Part shown: piece after piece, positions 1-11,073 of the stretch
Layout: each line of letters begins with the position of its first letter
Position numbering within the stretch: position 1 is the first letter of the stretch
Assembly (NCBI GenBank): GCA_021234155.1
Contig: JAJEKV010000042.1
Coordinates: forward strand, 1,739,257-1,803,256
Source: Isoetes taiwanensis
Lineage: Eukaryota; Streptophyta; Lycopodiopsida; Isoetales; Isoetaceae
Direction: 5' to 3'
DNA length: 64,000 nt
Notes under the pieces: model-generated
What the model was told of the DNA's origin: nothing
Database searches by the model: none
What the model saw: the letters and a program-made list of their open reading frames with translations, nothing else
Made by a program: the position numbers and the translations under genes

Positions 1-540
1 AAGGAGTTGTTGAATGTAAATATCTATGAGAGGTGTGGATATTGTTTTATACTCCTTGACTCATCATGGACTGGGAAAACCTCTAGTGGGTTTCCTGGAA
101 CACATGCTGCTGCCGCTGCATTATTGCAAACATGAGTAGCTATTGTTTTTTAATAACTATTAACCTTTGCTGCTTTAGGTGATTGTTATGGATTAGCAGG
201 CAGCAAGGCTTCATGCTACTACAGTTCCATTTCATTCAACCATTGCGATGTTGATGTTGGATATCATGACCAAACAATCTAGGAGATCCTCGGCTATGAT
301 TGTCATTCCTCTTAATATGAACACATTTGCAGTTATTATGCTTGCAGCATTATTACTAGTCAGTTTAGTCTTTATTATATCTGTATTTGATTTTGCCGCC
401 TATGGACCTAAGGGTCTGCATTAGCATGATAGTAGAACCATCATCATCATCATTAATTATAATATGCATTTAAAAGGCTTGATTAAAGCCATAAAACCAA
501 TATGTTAGATTTTAACTCGAAATGCAATTGTAGCAGGATG
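1..540. repeat. First copy of a 1,187-bp tandem duplication
   Basis: This stretch is nearly identical to 1188-1834, with a start-to-start offset of 1,187 bp. Only scattered substitutions separate the copies, so the duplication is recent. Both copies hold the block beginning aaggagttgttgaatgtaaa and a run of ATC triplets. Here the run is only four units (440-451). I see no convincing protein in it. The unduplicated 541-1187 part of the unit also holds no recognisable gene. Confidence 0.9.
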
Positions 541-1187
541 AAGAAACTGAATTATTTAGATTTTCTCAAGTGAATTAATTTTGTAATAGGATGAAGAAAG
601 AGATTTATGATTAGCTTATGATAACTTCGACATAAAGGATCAATGCTAAAAAAGGTTAGTAATGGAAATACAAACTATGATTGCTTTCAGAACATGGTCG
701 CTGCTCTGGAATTTGTCCTCTGTTTCTACAGGGCTGAACAGGGTAAGAATAGGTCCTTCTGTTTCTGCCATTTGATTTGAATCTAGATCAAATTAACTTA
801 CCATTCTGCAAGCATTTGAAAGCATCTTAGTGCTTTAGAGCTTTAGCAAGAATGGCTGTGTGCTTAAGGCTTGTTTGTATTTCTTATATTTGATTGGTGC
901 CTCGCACTGCTTCTAGGGTTATGTGTGCATGCATGATTTGGTAGCTTTCAACATGCAAAATAGACATGCAAACACCATTTATTTAGAGACAATAGAGAAA
1001 GAAAGACCAGAAGGAAATATTATTTGCTATCGTAAAATGAATATTCTGTTGGTTGTATAACTATTTTGTGATATCTTAGATTGAATTCCTATTCTCGTAT
1101 TCTGCCATTATGTTGCTTTTATTACAGTTGTTCTCTTCCACGTGAAGAATGGCACGTAGATCTGAATGTGCTTCACATAGAAGAGCC

Positions 1188-1834
<647 letters not shown>

Positions 1835-3100
1835 AATGAAAAGGTTGGTTTATAACGTTTTAGTTCTTTATCGCAATGAAATGTTGATTTATAAAGCACG
1901 CCAGCCTAACCAAGCGTGCAAACCTCCTTGCAATTCTAGCCTATCCACGTGTCTATTCCACATCATCAAAATATGATGTGACAACACCCAAGCCGTCCGA
2001 TCTTTAATTTTATGAATCTACGGATATGAAAATTAGAAAAACAGGGTAAAATGGCCTACGGAGATGGAATGGGTTGCCAGCTTAAGTTTTACGCCTCGTT
2101 CTACTAAGGGTTATCGATTCCACATTGTTTCTAAGTTAGATCTTGATCTAAGAAAGGATGGTGAAAATATGGGACCGTGCCTATTCCGGAACGTCGCCAT
2201 AGCTCAGGAATTAGCCCTTATCTGTCTCCTTGTTTTTCTTCCTACAGTTTTTTTCCTTGTGGCTTACCGCCAGACGATCGTCTTTCCGCTATGGCAGACA
2301 GAGCAGCGCATCCGGCAAGCCTGGATATTTTCTTTTTAAGGTAATAGAAATGTTTTTCGTCCTTTCCGTTTTATGGTTTCAAATGTATCTGATTCATTTT
2401 GTAGGCTGAAGTAAGCACATTCCTTGAAGGAACTATGCGGAAATGTAATCCGATAGACCCTTTGCTGTGCCAGCTAGGCGTATGAACACAATGGAGAACA
2501 TGGACGTTGTTGACGGAGTGGATGAGCCCAAGCTACCCGAGCTCAAACTAGGTAGCTCAATTCGGGATTTTTACATGTGCTTCTTATTTTGCTTCCATTG
2601 ATTTAGTAGGCTAAATTCCATGTATGCTCACATGCAGATGCAAAACAAGCACAAGGTTCTATAAAGTTTTATCAGAAGCTTTCAAAGGTGTGTCTTTTCC
2701 AACTCCACATTTCTGGACATTTGAGAATCTTCCAGATACAGTGTTTTGCATGTACTCCGCAGACTAAAACTCCTTTTGCTTGGCTCAGTATTTATTTGAA
2801 AGGGTAAGAAGCAAAATGTGATTGTAAGCATACGGAGGATTCTCAAGAAGTGCCTCAGCCTGAAACCAGTGCTCAGGTTTCTCAAGCATCTATTGTGGAA
2901 CTGGAAATCTATTTCTTAAATGTTGCTGCTCCTCGTTTAAACAAAGATTTATGGCTCGGGTGCAACAAAACCTTTGGCAGGTCAGTCAACTGTTTTTGTA
3001 AGGATCTGAGGTCTCACGATTCACCTGGCACATGGGAAGCTTGCCACATCCAAAGAAAAATGTATTGTCCATTTTCCAGCTTTAGACATACCTTTCCCCT

Positions 3101-3138
3101 ACTTTTCAGACATCATTCCTACTTTTCAGACATCATTC
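3101..3138. repeat. 20-bp tandem duplication
   Basis: The unit acttttcagacatcattcct occurs twice in a row (3101-3120 and 3121-3138, last two bases changed). Confidence 0.9.
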
Positions 3139-3911
3139 TGATTCCTGGCCTGCTAGTAAACCTTGGCGAGTTTGAGACTAATGGGAGTACTAATGGGGCT
3201 TCTCAAGCATCCTAATTTTCGTAGATCAACCCCAAATGATATAAGATCTGGACCAGATTTTTATTCGTTTGGTCCTTCATAATGTCAATTTAAGACCTAG
3301 TGAAACCCATTACTGAAAACTTCTGTGAAAGATTCTTCTCTTTTGTGTTGCCATCATTATGTTCCCATGGATTTTACATGCATCAATCAGAGCTATCCAA
3401 TTGTATAGGCTGAAGGAAATAAACAGCTTCTATAAAATATCCTCCATGTCCCAAGAGATCGAAACGTATTTGGTATTATGCCATTATTGCTGTGCATCCT
3501 GCTTTTCCACTTGCATGAAGTATCTTTTCCTGCAAACATTTGTTTTTCTTCTATTTTAAGTGTAAAGAATCTGGTTTCAGAGCACTGGATATCAGAGCCC
3601 TCTAGGCCATTATTATGGCTCTACATCCAGTATTTGCTTATTGTTTAGCTTGGTGAAATACTTTTACACCTTTTCTGCCTGTTATTTGCTTGAGTGTTAT
3701 ATGGATGCTCTCCTGTACAAGATGGGCCGTTAAGGCTTATGCTATTGCATCACACTGAAAACATAAGCAGGGATCATGGCAAAAGCAGCAACTAAGATGA
3801 CGCAACATATTATAGGGAACCTATAGCCTGTCTTCCTTCCATTTCTTTGTTGTGCAGAAACTTGGAGAATGCCCATTTTTTTCATTCTCATTACCAAAAT
3901 GTTGCACAAAC

Positions 3912-3955
3912 CTGATCAATTAGCAGCATGTATCTGATCAATTAGCAGCATGTAT
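3912..3955. repeat. 22-bp tandem duplication
   Basis: A 22-bp unit starting ctgatcaattagcagc is repeated exactly, at 3912-3933 and 3934-3955. Confidence 0.92.
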
Positions 3956-4878
3956 CTTATATTTGTCGGACACTAAAAATATATTTGCAGCTCTTCTATA
4001 TTTTATGCATGAATCTGGAGTAGAGTTTGGTTTCAAAAATCCCCCTAGAGTTTGGTTTCAAGATGCCGCAGAACAGAGATCTCTAGATCCTAATAATGGC
4101 TCTAGCTTCAAATACAGGTCAAGTATTTCTTTTATCAGCGCCATCTACTTTAGAGATTAGAATTGTCTGAAAAGTAAGCTTAAACTATGCTATTCTTTTA
4201 CTGCTCAAGATGCCCAAAACATATCAGAGAAGTTAGAAATAACGACATCTGGTCAACCAGCCGACCTTTATAGAATGAAGTAACATCTGATCAAGGAGAA
4301 AGCATTAAGCTTATTGCTCAAGTCACAGAAATAGAAACAGGTAAGAAGTCACTCTTTGATCTAATATTGCTTGCTGCTAAATATTCTGTTTTCGTGACAC
4401 TCTGTTATCCTTGCAGTAACAAATGACTCTAGTACCTCATATGGTTTTCCAGGCAAGGTATGATCACCTAAAATTTGTTCTATCATATGGATTCGTGTTA
4501 ATTATAATGCATATATTAAAGAAGATGCAAAATGAAGAATATAAAGCTGGTACAACTAGACGGAAAGGTGGAAAGGTGGCTAGAAAGAGTGATAGCCCAG
4601 ATGCCCTAATAAGAATTCTACGGGACCAACTCATTATGGGAAAGGCATATGCTTCAATAGCCCAAGCACAGAATAGCATTTTACTGTTCCAAGAACCCAA
4701 GACACGTAATAGAGAAATACAGGAAATGTTGGCTGAAGCAGAAGTTGACACTGAGCTGCCACCTAAGTAAAAAAGTCATGTCCATCTCCACTACCATGTA
4801 CAGCATAACTCGAAGCCATCACCGACCAGGAAACAACATTCCTTAGGGAGAAACTGTTGAACATTTGATATGCTTCCT

Positions 4879-5759
4879 CTAAACATTCACATTTAACAGA
4901 CATGTCCATACTGCATTTCCTACAAATATATCATAATTACATCCAAAGCTAAGTGCATTGGCATGCACCAGCTTTCCTTGTGTCAAACACTTCATTGCAG
5001 CACAAGCATTTATATCATTGACAAAACTAACATTGTTTGGTTCCATTTCATGTTGCATCTTTGCAAAAAGTCTGATAGCATGGGCACCATCTTTTTCAGC
5101 ATGTGCAGCAATTATTATATTCCATGAGATGATATCGCGTCCAAAGAGTGAATCAAAAACTTTACTCACATCATTTAAGCTCCCACATTGTGCATACATC
5201 TAAGCTCCCACATTGTGCATACATGTCAAGGAGACTACAACTGTCAAGGAGACTACAACTAACGAATGTATCCAAGTGAAACCCAGCTTCCAGTGCATTG
5301 GCATGAATCAACTTTCCATGTCCCAAGGCTGAATCAAAATCTCAACAATAGTAATTTTAGCTGGTTTCATATTTTGCAGTGGCATTTGTTTAAACACCAC
5401 AATGATTCCATGGCACAACAGAATGTATTGGTATCAAAATAAATCCTTGAGAGGCCTCCTTTATCCCCCCACATTTGGCATACATGTCTATTAGATTGCT
5501 ACCAACAAATACATCTATCTGCAAGCCAGATCTCAGGAGAACGGCATCGACCCATTTCCCCTCCTGCATAAGGTGAGCGGCATGGACCCATTTCCCCTCC
5601 TGCATAGATAACATGGAGGTGCATGCTCCTAGAAGATTCACAATTGTCATATGTTCTAGTTTCATATTTTCTTGCTGCATCTAGTGAAATACCATCAAAG
5701 CTGCCTTTGCCTTGCCATGCTGAACATATCCTCCAATCATTAAGTTCCATATCCTCCAA
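4879..5759 (-). pseudogene. PLS-class pentatricopeptide repeat protein fragment
   Basis: The minus strand encodes two overlapping open stretches with classic PPR motifs: MYAKCGGIKEA and VFVGSNLIDMYAKCG in the upstream part, then MYAQCGSLNDVSKVFDSL and RDIISWNIIIAAHAEKDG. Plant PLS-type PPR proteins bind organellar RNA, often for editing or stability. Here the frame is broken more than once and only about five motifs survive. Exact short tandem duplications interrupt it: a 36-bp unit at 5542-5613 that repeats MQEGKWV, a 25-bp unit at 5176-5224, an 18-bp unit at 5225-5260 and a 23-bp unit at 5725-5770. No start codon or C-terminal E/DYW domain is visible. It is a pseudogene remnant. Confidence 0.85.
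5542..5613. repeat. 36-bp in-frame tandem duplication inside the PPR remnant
   Basis: Two copies of a 36-bp unit (5542-5577 and 5578-5613) differ by single changes. On the minus strand this duplicates the residues around MQEGKWV. Length divisible by three keeps the frame. Confidence 0.92.
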
Positions 5760-5770
5760 TCATTAAGTTC

Positions 5771-6317
5771 CATGATACAATTGTCCTATAATTCATTCTG
5801 TCAAAAACACTACGGGCATTGCACTCACGGCATTATTCCTGCCACGTTTTGCTGCTTATTAAAAGTGTTGTAAACCTCTTCATCAACCAACAAACGGTAT
5901 CTGACTCCTTCCAGAAATTAGATTCCTGCACAACACGTGCATCATAATTGTTGGCTTAGGACATAGTAAATAATAACGATCTCGGCTCGGCTCAATTTCA
6001 AAGCGGTAGATTTGAAGCGACCCTATTTGAAGCTATAACCTTCCTTATTCCAATTTATTTGGAGTTTAATATCAATAGCAAGTGTTGAGGGCAATCTTTG
6101 GGAAAGTCTTTATCCTTAATTCCATTACATTCCGGAGCATTCGAAAATATAAATTCCAATGCAGTTAGTATTCAAGATCATGTTTTCTCTTAATTGATCC
6201 AACAATGCTCTAAGTTCAAGTTTTACATTGAGAGCTTTAACTTATCCTTTCATATGATACAACAGAGCATTGCAGTATGTAGGAAGAGGAAAAAGAAAGA
6301 ACATTGTATTTCTTGTT
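5771..6317. other. No gene recognised
   Basis: The sequence is A/T-rich and without codon structure or splice-bounded open frames that I can support. It ends at the TAA target duplication of the PIF/Harbinger-like element. Confidence 0.5.
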
Positions 6318-6673
6318 TAAGGCCGAAATCACACTACAGCCCGAACCCAAAAAATACGTGGCATTTTTGGTCACCCGGTAAACTTCTAAAAAATTTCGTC
6401 GTCCTCTTGGTATCACACCTACTTGTGTCCAAAGTGGACACGTCATTTGCCATGCAATCCATCTTTCGCCCAACACGAACGGCACGAACGGCTAGGCTAT
6501 ACTCCGTTCTCCAGTTTGTTCACAGCAGCAGCGAAAGTTTTCATGAAATGAATTACGTCTCTAGATCCCAAACAACAAGTATGGATTGAATTTTTGAACT
6601 TTACCGACAATTTGCACCTATTTTATGAACTTCTTGAACTTTGTCTTTGGTGAGCAGACTCTACCGGCAATTT

Positions 6674-6872
6674 GCACCAGAAAACATTTACTCACAATGT
6701 CAATTTTGCGGATGCCTCTAAACCAACACATCAAGCTGATAAGCAGCAAGCTGATAGGAATAGCATAGCATAGGATTTGGCGATGTATAAAACATTTACT
6801 CACACAATCTCAATTTTGAGGATGCCTCTGAATCAACAGATCAAGCTGATTGGAATAGTAGAGCAGAATATT
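6674..6872. repeat. Diverged tandem duplication of about 110 bp
   Basis: The block starting near gaaaacatttactcacaatg (about 6680) recurs from about 6788 with the same order of words (tcaattttg, ggatgcctct, atcaagctgat). It lies inside the PIF-like shell. From here to 7763 I see exon-like patches (for example 6940-7190) but nothing identifiable. Confidence 0.75.
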
Positions 6873-7980
6873 TAGCTATGATGGGAGGAAGGTTTTCCTT
6901 TTCTATGCTTCAAGTTGCATAATTGATTGCTAGCTGCTGGTGACACATTACAGGCATTGCAGACTCATATAGAGTTGGATTTGCTACTGCACAACAAGCT
7001 GTTATTGCATTTGCTACTTCTGTCAATTACAAACTCAAGAAATTGTATATTAAATGGTCATCACCAATTAGAATGAGAAGTGTGGCAATAGCTTTCGAGA
7101 GCATTCCATGCGTCATTGAAGCAATTGAAGCCAGATTCCCATCAGTGTGCCAAATGAATCTGCACAAGAATATTATAACAGAAAAGGATTTCATTCTATA
7201 TTACTTCAGTTGATAGTACCAAATCAAGAGACTGCCTTGTGTTTACTTGTCAATATGTTTCAGCTTTTATGAAAAGAAAGACGTCAGAAAGGTTTTTTAT
7301 TCTACTTTCATAAACTATTCCACATAAAAAAAGGCAATTCTTGCACCCATTTATTGCACGCATGTCACTGCAACAGAACTTGCTTGGAACAGATTGGGAA
7401 AAAAATTCTTGTCAGAACCATGTGCTCCATAGCCCACATGTGAATTCTCATATATGAAGTCAGGAAGAAAGCAACTAAGAAGGCAACTGAGTGTAACTAT
7501 AATTAAAACAAAAATGGAGTACTAGAGCTACAAATAGGACTGCACCTACAAATTTGAGCGTAACTAGTAACTACCAACTACAACCAAGTTATTGTTGAAA
7601 GCTTCTTGCATGTACCTGTGTACCTGCAATGCAGAAATTATATTTAAAAAGTCACATTCAAGGTGGATGGAAATGGATAAAGCCCCTGCACTAATACCAC
7701 TATTCAATTAGTGTAAGTACTCAAGATATAGTACAGAAACAAAAAGGTGTCATTTCATGGTGGTATGTAAGTGCGTCGAAATATTTTTACCCCGGTTATT
7801 GTGATTCCATCGCAAGATATTCCTTGCCGCAGAATCACGAGCTCGGGGAAACGGGATCCGTTCCGGAGGTCCCGTTATTCGTACCTGACAGTGTCAGGTG
7901 TACCTTCTGATGGATCTCAGCCTTCCATTTACAGGGTCCATCCTGACCGTCCGTTTTATACCTTCCAGCAGAATCACCTC

Positions 7981-8046
7981 CGCAAAATACCGCCGGATGG
8001 AATCACCGCCCATCGCAAAATACCGCCGGATGGAATCACCGCCCAT
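7981..8046. repeat. 33-bp tandem duplication in the MULE left arm
   Basis: A 33-bp unit starting cgcaaaataccgccggatgg is repeated exactly (7981-8013 and 8014-8046). Each copy carries one GGAATCAC half of the subterminal palindrome. Confidence 0.93.
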
Positions 8047-8176
8047 TTATTCCACAGGGCGGAATCACCATCTGGAATATCTGATACACGGATATGGCTA
8101 TGGCGGAAAACACGGGGCTTCAAAGAATTTCCCTCTCCGGCGATTCCTACACTTCTTCCCGCCATAGCCGACCTTG

Positions 8177-8430
8177 GTTAGAGCTTTTCCTTTCCAGCTT
8201 TCGATATTCATTCTAAGTTCTTCTATTCAATCGATTGTTTGATCCATTTGACCAGCAATTTAGGAAGTTTTTCCCCCTTTTCTGCCGCCCATTTTGGTCC
8301 GGTAGTTGATCCCCATATTCTTGCTCAAGATCGGTGGCTAAGTACCTTCTTCTTTCGCTCTTATCGTTAGAAAGCAGCGCCGCTTGGTTTTGCTTTTGCA
8401 AGCAAAGGAGCTCCAAGGAAAAGCTCTAAC
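8177..8430. repeat. Small fold-back with 16-bp inverted ends
   Basis: gttagagcttttcctt at 8177-8192 is the exact reverse complement of 8415-8430. The 254-bp interval could be a MITE inserted in the captured promoter region of the SKU5-like fragment. A clean target duplication is not visible, so the class is open. Confidence 0.5.
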
Positions 8431-8465
8431 TTAGTTTCTGAGCAGAAACTTAGATTAGAGCAGCT

Positions 8466-9158
8466 ATGGTGAAATGGGTATGGATGCTATGCATATTTCT
8501 GGTTACCCATCTGTTTAGAACGGCAGAATCAGGAGACCCATTTCAGTTTCTGGATTGGGAAGTCACGTATGCTCATCTTGCTCCGTTAGGAGTTCAACAA
8601 AGGGTCTGTGTTGCATGAAGCTTAATCTGTTTCTGTTCTTCAAAAAATGAAGCCTAATTTTGAAGCATTGTTTATCTCAGGTCATAACAATCAATAGGCA
8701 ATTTCCAGGGCCAAGTCTGGACACTGTGATGAACAATAATCTCGTCATAAATGTGCACAACAGATTGGACGAACCCCTGCTCTTCACATGGTAAGAAACC
8801 GGGGAAAAAACGGCCCCAGAAGCACAAAAAAATCCCCCGAACGCAAGAAAAGGCTGATTCTAGCATTTTTGGGTTAATCTTTTACAGGAATGGTCTGCAA
8901 ATGAGAAGATCTTCATGGCAAGATGGAGTATTAGGAACCAACTGCCCTATTCCGCCTGGCGGAAACTGGACGTATCAGTTCCAAGCCAAAGATCAAATAG
9001 GGTCATATTTTTACTACCCATCAACTTTGCTACAGAGGGCCGCCGGAGGATTTGGGGGCATAAGGGTTCAGAACAGGGACGTGATTTCTGTCCCTTTCGC
9101 ACCCCCCTTGGATGACTACAGTGTTCTGATCGGGGACTGGTACAAGATCAATCACGCT
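8466..9158 (+). pseudogene. SKU5-similar multicopper-oxidase-like fragment, three exons
   Basis: Exon 1 (8466-8603) starts with ATG, encodes a signal-peptide-like stretch (MVKWVWMLCIFLVTHLF) and then the N-terminal motif FLDWEVTYAHLAPLGVQQR. Exon 2 (8681-8790) encodes VITINRQFPGPSLDTVMNNN and then DEPLLFTW. Exon 3 (8888-9158) encodes NGLQMRRSSWQDGVLGTNCP, RAAGGFGGIRVQNRD and VLIGDWY. These are hallmarks of the SKU5-similar (SKS) branch of cupredoxin-fold multicopper oxidases, secreted or GPI-anchored proteins of directional growth; the branch generally lacks the copper ligands. Introns follow GT-AG. Coding stops at a GT donor at 9159, and the remaining domains are absent. The fragment is roughly the first cupredoxin domain of a normally 540-590-residue protein. 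It is cargo of the surrounding MULE. Confidence 0.88.
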
Positions 9159-9299
9159 GTAATATTTCTTAGCCTAATAATATCTCTGTTCCAACGATTC
9201 GTCCGCATTTTTTTGGCTGCGAAATTTTCATTTCCATGCGAAACATTAGAAACGGGTTTTTTTGTTCTTGCTTTAAAACAGGCATGTTTATTGTTTCTT

Positions 9300-9375
9300 G
9301 TTCTTGCTTGAAGCACCCCATGGCATTGCCGATAATGGCAAGGGGTTCAAATCCCCAACCAAAAATGTTCTGGGC
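9300..9375 (+). repeat. Possible tRNA-like (SINE) relic
   Basis: A B-box-like core GGTTCAAATCC sits inside the perfect inverted block ggggttcaaatcccc (about 9338-9353), with an A-box-like tggcattgccgataatgg upstream. No tail or target duplication is visible, so this is only suggestive. Confidence 0.3.
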
Positions 9376-9542
9376 AGTGCAAGGGCTTGTTTTTTTCAAC
9401 GATTGGTTTAATTTAATTTTCTTCATGATCTTCAAGTAACCATCCTCAACCATTTTTTATGGACTCATGCATGAACTTCTGCTGGGAATGAACCATCAGC
9501 CAATTTTTCCTCCCTGCTTGCGGTTATCACAAATTCAAAGTT

Positions 9543-9960
9543 CCCCAGGCGATTCCTTCCCGCGGAATGCATTCGTGGTGATTCCATCTCGAAGAATTTT
9601 ACATTTGTGATTCCACCGGGCAGAATCGCATGGTTGTGATTCCATCTGGCGGAATAGCAATGTTGTGATTCTGTCTGGCGGGATACGTAAGTGGTGATTC
9701 CATCTCACGGAATCAGACGTTCGTGATTCCATCTGGCGGAATAGCATGGTTGTGATTCCGTCTGGCGGAATAACACGATTGTGATTCCGTCTCGCGGAAT
9801 AAATAATACGGTTGTGATTCCGTCTGGTGGAATACATGAATAGAATAGAATAGTTTTTTTAACGTCCACGAAGACCAATAGGTCATGAGCGGTGATTCCA
9901 TCTCGAAGAATCGTAAATTGGTGATTCCATCTGGCGGAATAGCAAAGTTGTGATTCCGCC
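9543..9960. repeat. Array of palindromic subterminal repeats in the MULE
   Basis: About 13 copies of a motif close to gtgattccatctggcggaat occur at roughly 30-40 bp intervals, in two clusters (9543-9835 and 9890-9960). More copies lie near both termini. Each unit can fold: GATTCC pairs with GGAATC around a short loop. Units vary at the loop (ccatctggc, ccgtctggc, ccatctcg). Subterminal repeats of this kind are typical binding sites for transposases of DNA elements. Confidence 0.85.
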
Positions 9961-10496
9961 GGAAGGTATAAATGACCTGAAAGCGACCCTGTCAGGTACG
10001 GATAACGGGGGCTCTGGTACAGATAACGGGGTCTCCGGCCTGGTGATTCCGCGGGATGGAATTTTTTGCGATGGAATCACAATAACCAGGGTAAAAATAT
10101 TTTGTTCCGTATGTAAGTGTAGCTTGTGGAAACCATTAATTATGTGCCCATCACACCACACGTGCATGCTCTAATATATGTTGACACCTTTTTTCCGGCC
10201 AATAAAAAATCATCAATTAGCTTTTCCAAAGCCATAGCTCACCTGTTACCAATAAGGAAATCTCAATCCATACTTTCCTGTACCACTTACTTACAGTTTT
10301 TCCAACAATAGTGTGCCTGCATCAAAATCACTTGGGAAATGGGTAAAAAACACTGATTTTGATCAGATCAAGACCCAGGATAGGCGAGATTTGGTAATAA
10401 TGGGTGAATGTGGACAGACTATTATGTTGAAGGCATGGGGTTTGCATATGAGGAACCATTAATAAAGGTACATCTCAAAGGAAATAATATTCAAAA

Positions 10497-10854
10497 TCAA
10501 ACATGAACTACAATTAGAATAGAATTCGTCAAGACCATAATGACCAAGCTGCCAACAAAAATGAAGAGTAGAGCTTCCAACAAAATGAAGAATCCGAGTG
10601 TCATTGTGTAGGGCACATATTCGATCTGACTAGCATCCATCTAATGCCAAAGGAAACATTCAAGCACAGAAAAATTTATGTTTCATACAGAAGAATGGAT
10701 GTGAAAGATGCAATCATGATATAATCGCAATTTCTTGTAATGTTAAGTGAAATCGTAATCCATATCCATACCTTAGGAAAAACGAAGGCCGATGAATAGC
10801 TGCTACAAAAAGCTCGTGCAATGCTTGAGCGCATTCGTTCTCTCTCTCTTCCAT
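10497..10854 (-). CDS. Small predicted membrane protein, two exons, unidentified
   Basis: Exon 1 (10854-10772) begins ATG and encodes MEERENECAQALHELFVAAI and a few more residues. A GT donor (CTAAG/gtatgg) and an AG acceptor (gatgctag) join it in phase to exon 2 (10629-10497), which ends in TGA. The 71-residue product has a charged N-terminus and two adjacent hydrophobic stretches (LGFFILLEALLFIFVGSLVI and ILIVV) that would form one or two membrane spans. I do not recognise the family. It lies inside the PIF-like shell, about 190 bp from the right terminal repeat and transcribed inward, so it may be a captured host gene or gene fragment. Both exons being open and in phase is the main support; chance cannot be ruled out. 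Confidence 0.4.
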
Positions 10855-11073
10855 TGGCGCCAAAATTTGCAAGAAGAAGAGCGATGACTTGAAAACTCTG
10901 CTGACGTGGTGCCTCTCAAAACTTTAGACAGGCGGTGTTGTGCCAAAATGCTGATTGGACTTTGGGCACCCTATGTGTGATAGGGTGCATGCCAAAAACG
11001 GCCATGTGTCTATTTCTCATTTGCTTTTAATTATATTTTTCTTAGTTCGGGCTGTAGTGTGATTTCGGCCTAA

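Larger units (their letters stand above)
2169..4770 (+). pseudogene. GAUT-like galacturonosyltransferase, 5' exons only
   Basis: The clearest part is at about 4520-4766, whose translation runs DALIRILRDQLIMGKAY and ends with AEAEVDTELPPK. This matches the stem region of GAUT-family homogalacturonan alpha-1,4-galacturonosyltransferases, which are Golgi type II membrane enzymes of pectin synthesis. Upstream, an ATG at 2169 opens a segment with a strongly hydrophobic stretch (ALICLLVFLPTVFFLVAY) that would suit the signal anchor. Short exon-like pieces with splice sites follow at about 2405-2551, 2637-2688 and 4270-4340. The coding frame stops at or splices out near 4766, and no downstream catalytic exon (GT8 domain) is seen. 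Known: the stem precedes the GT8 domain. Inferred: a truncated or dying gene. The anchor and middle exons are less certain than the stem. Confidence 0.5.
7774..10108. mobile_element. Pack-MULE carrying an SKU5-like gene fragment
   Basis: The element has long terminal inverted repeats. The first 50 bp of the left end (aatatttttaccccggttat, then tgattccatcgcaa) match the reverse complement of the right end, and patchier similarity extends about 170-215 bp inward (left 7774-7990, right 9940-10108). The 11-bp sequence GTATGTAAGTG flanks both ends (7763-7773 and 10109-10119). Long terminal inverted repeats with a 9-11 bp target duplication define Mutator-like elements. No MURA transposase is present. 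The cargo is a spliced host-gene fragment (8466-9158). More than a dozen subterminal copies of a palindromic motif occur, mostly at 9543-9960. It is nested in the PIF-like shell. Confidence 0.88.
6321..11070. mobile_element. PIF/Harbinger-like non-autonomous element (shell of a nest)
   Basis: The outer ends are a perfect 26-bp inverted repeat: 6321-6346, beginning GGCCGAAATCACACTACAGC, and its reverse complement at 11045-11070. Each end is flanked by TAA (6318-6320 and 11071-11073). A TWA 3-bp target duplication with ends starting GGCC is the signature of the PIF/Harbinger (Tourist) superfamily. Weaker similarity continues inward on both arms. No PIF transposase or Myb-like ORF is visible, so the element is non-autonomous. 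It holds a diverged tandem repeat (about 6680-6870), a Pack-MULE (7774-10108) and a small two-exon candidate gene (10497-10854). Without the MULE it would be about 2.4 kb. Confidence 0.85.
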
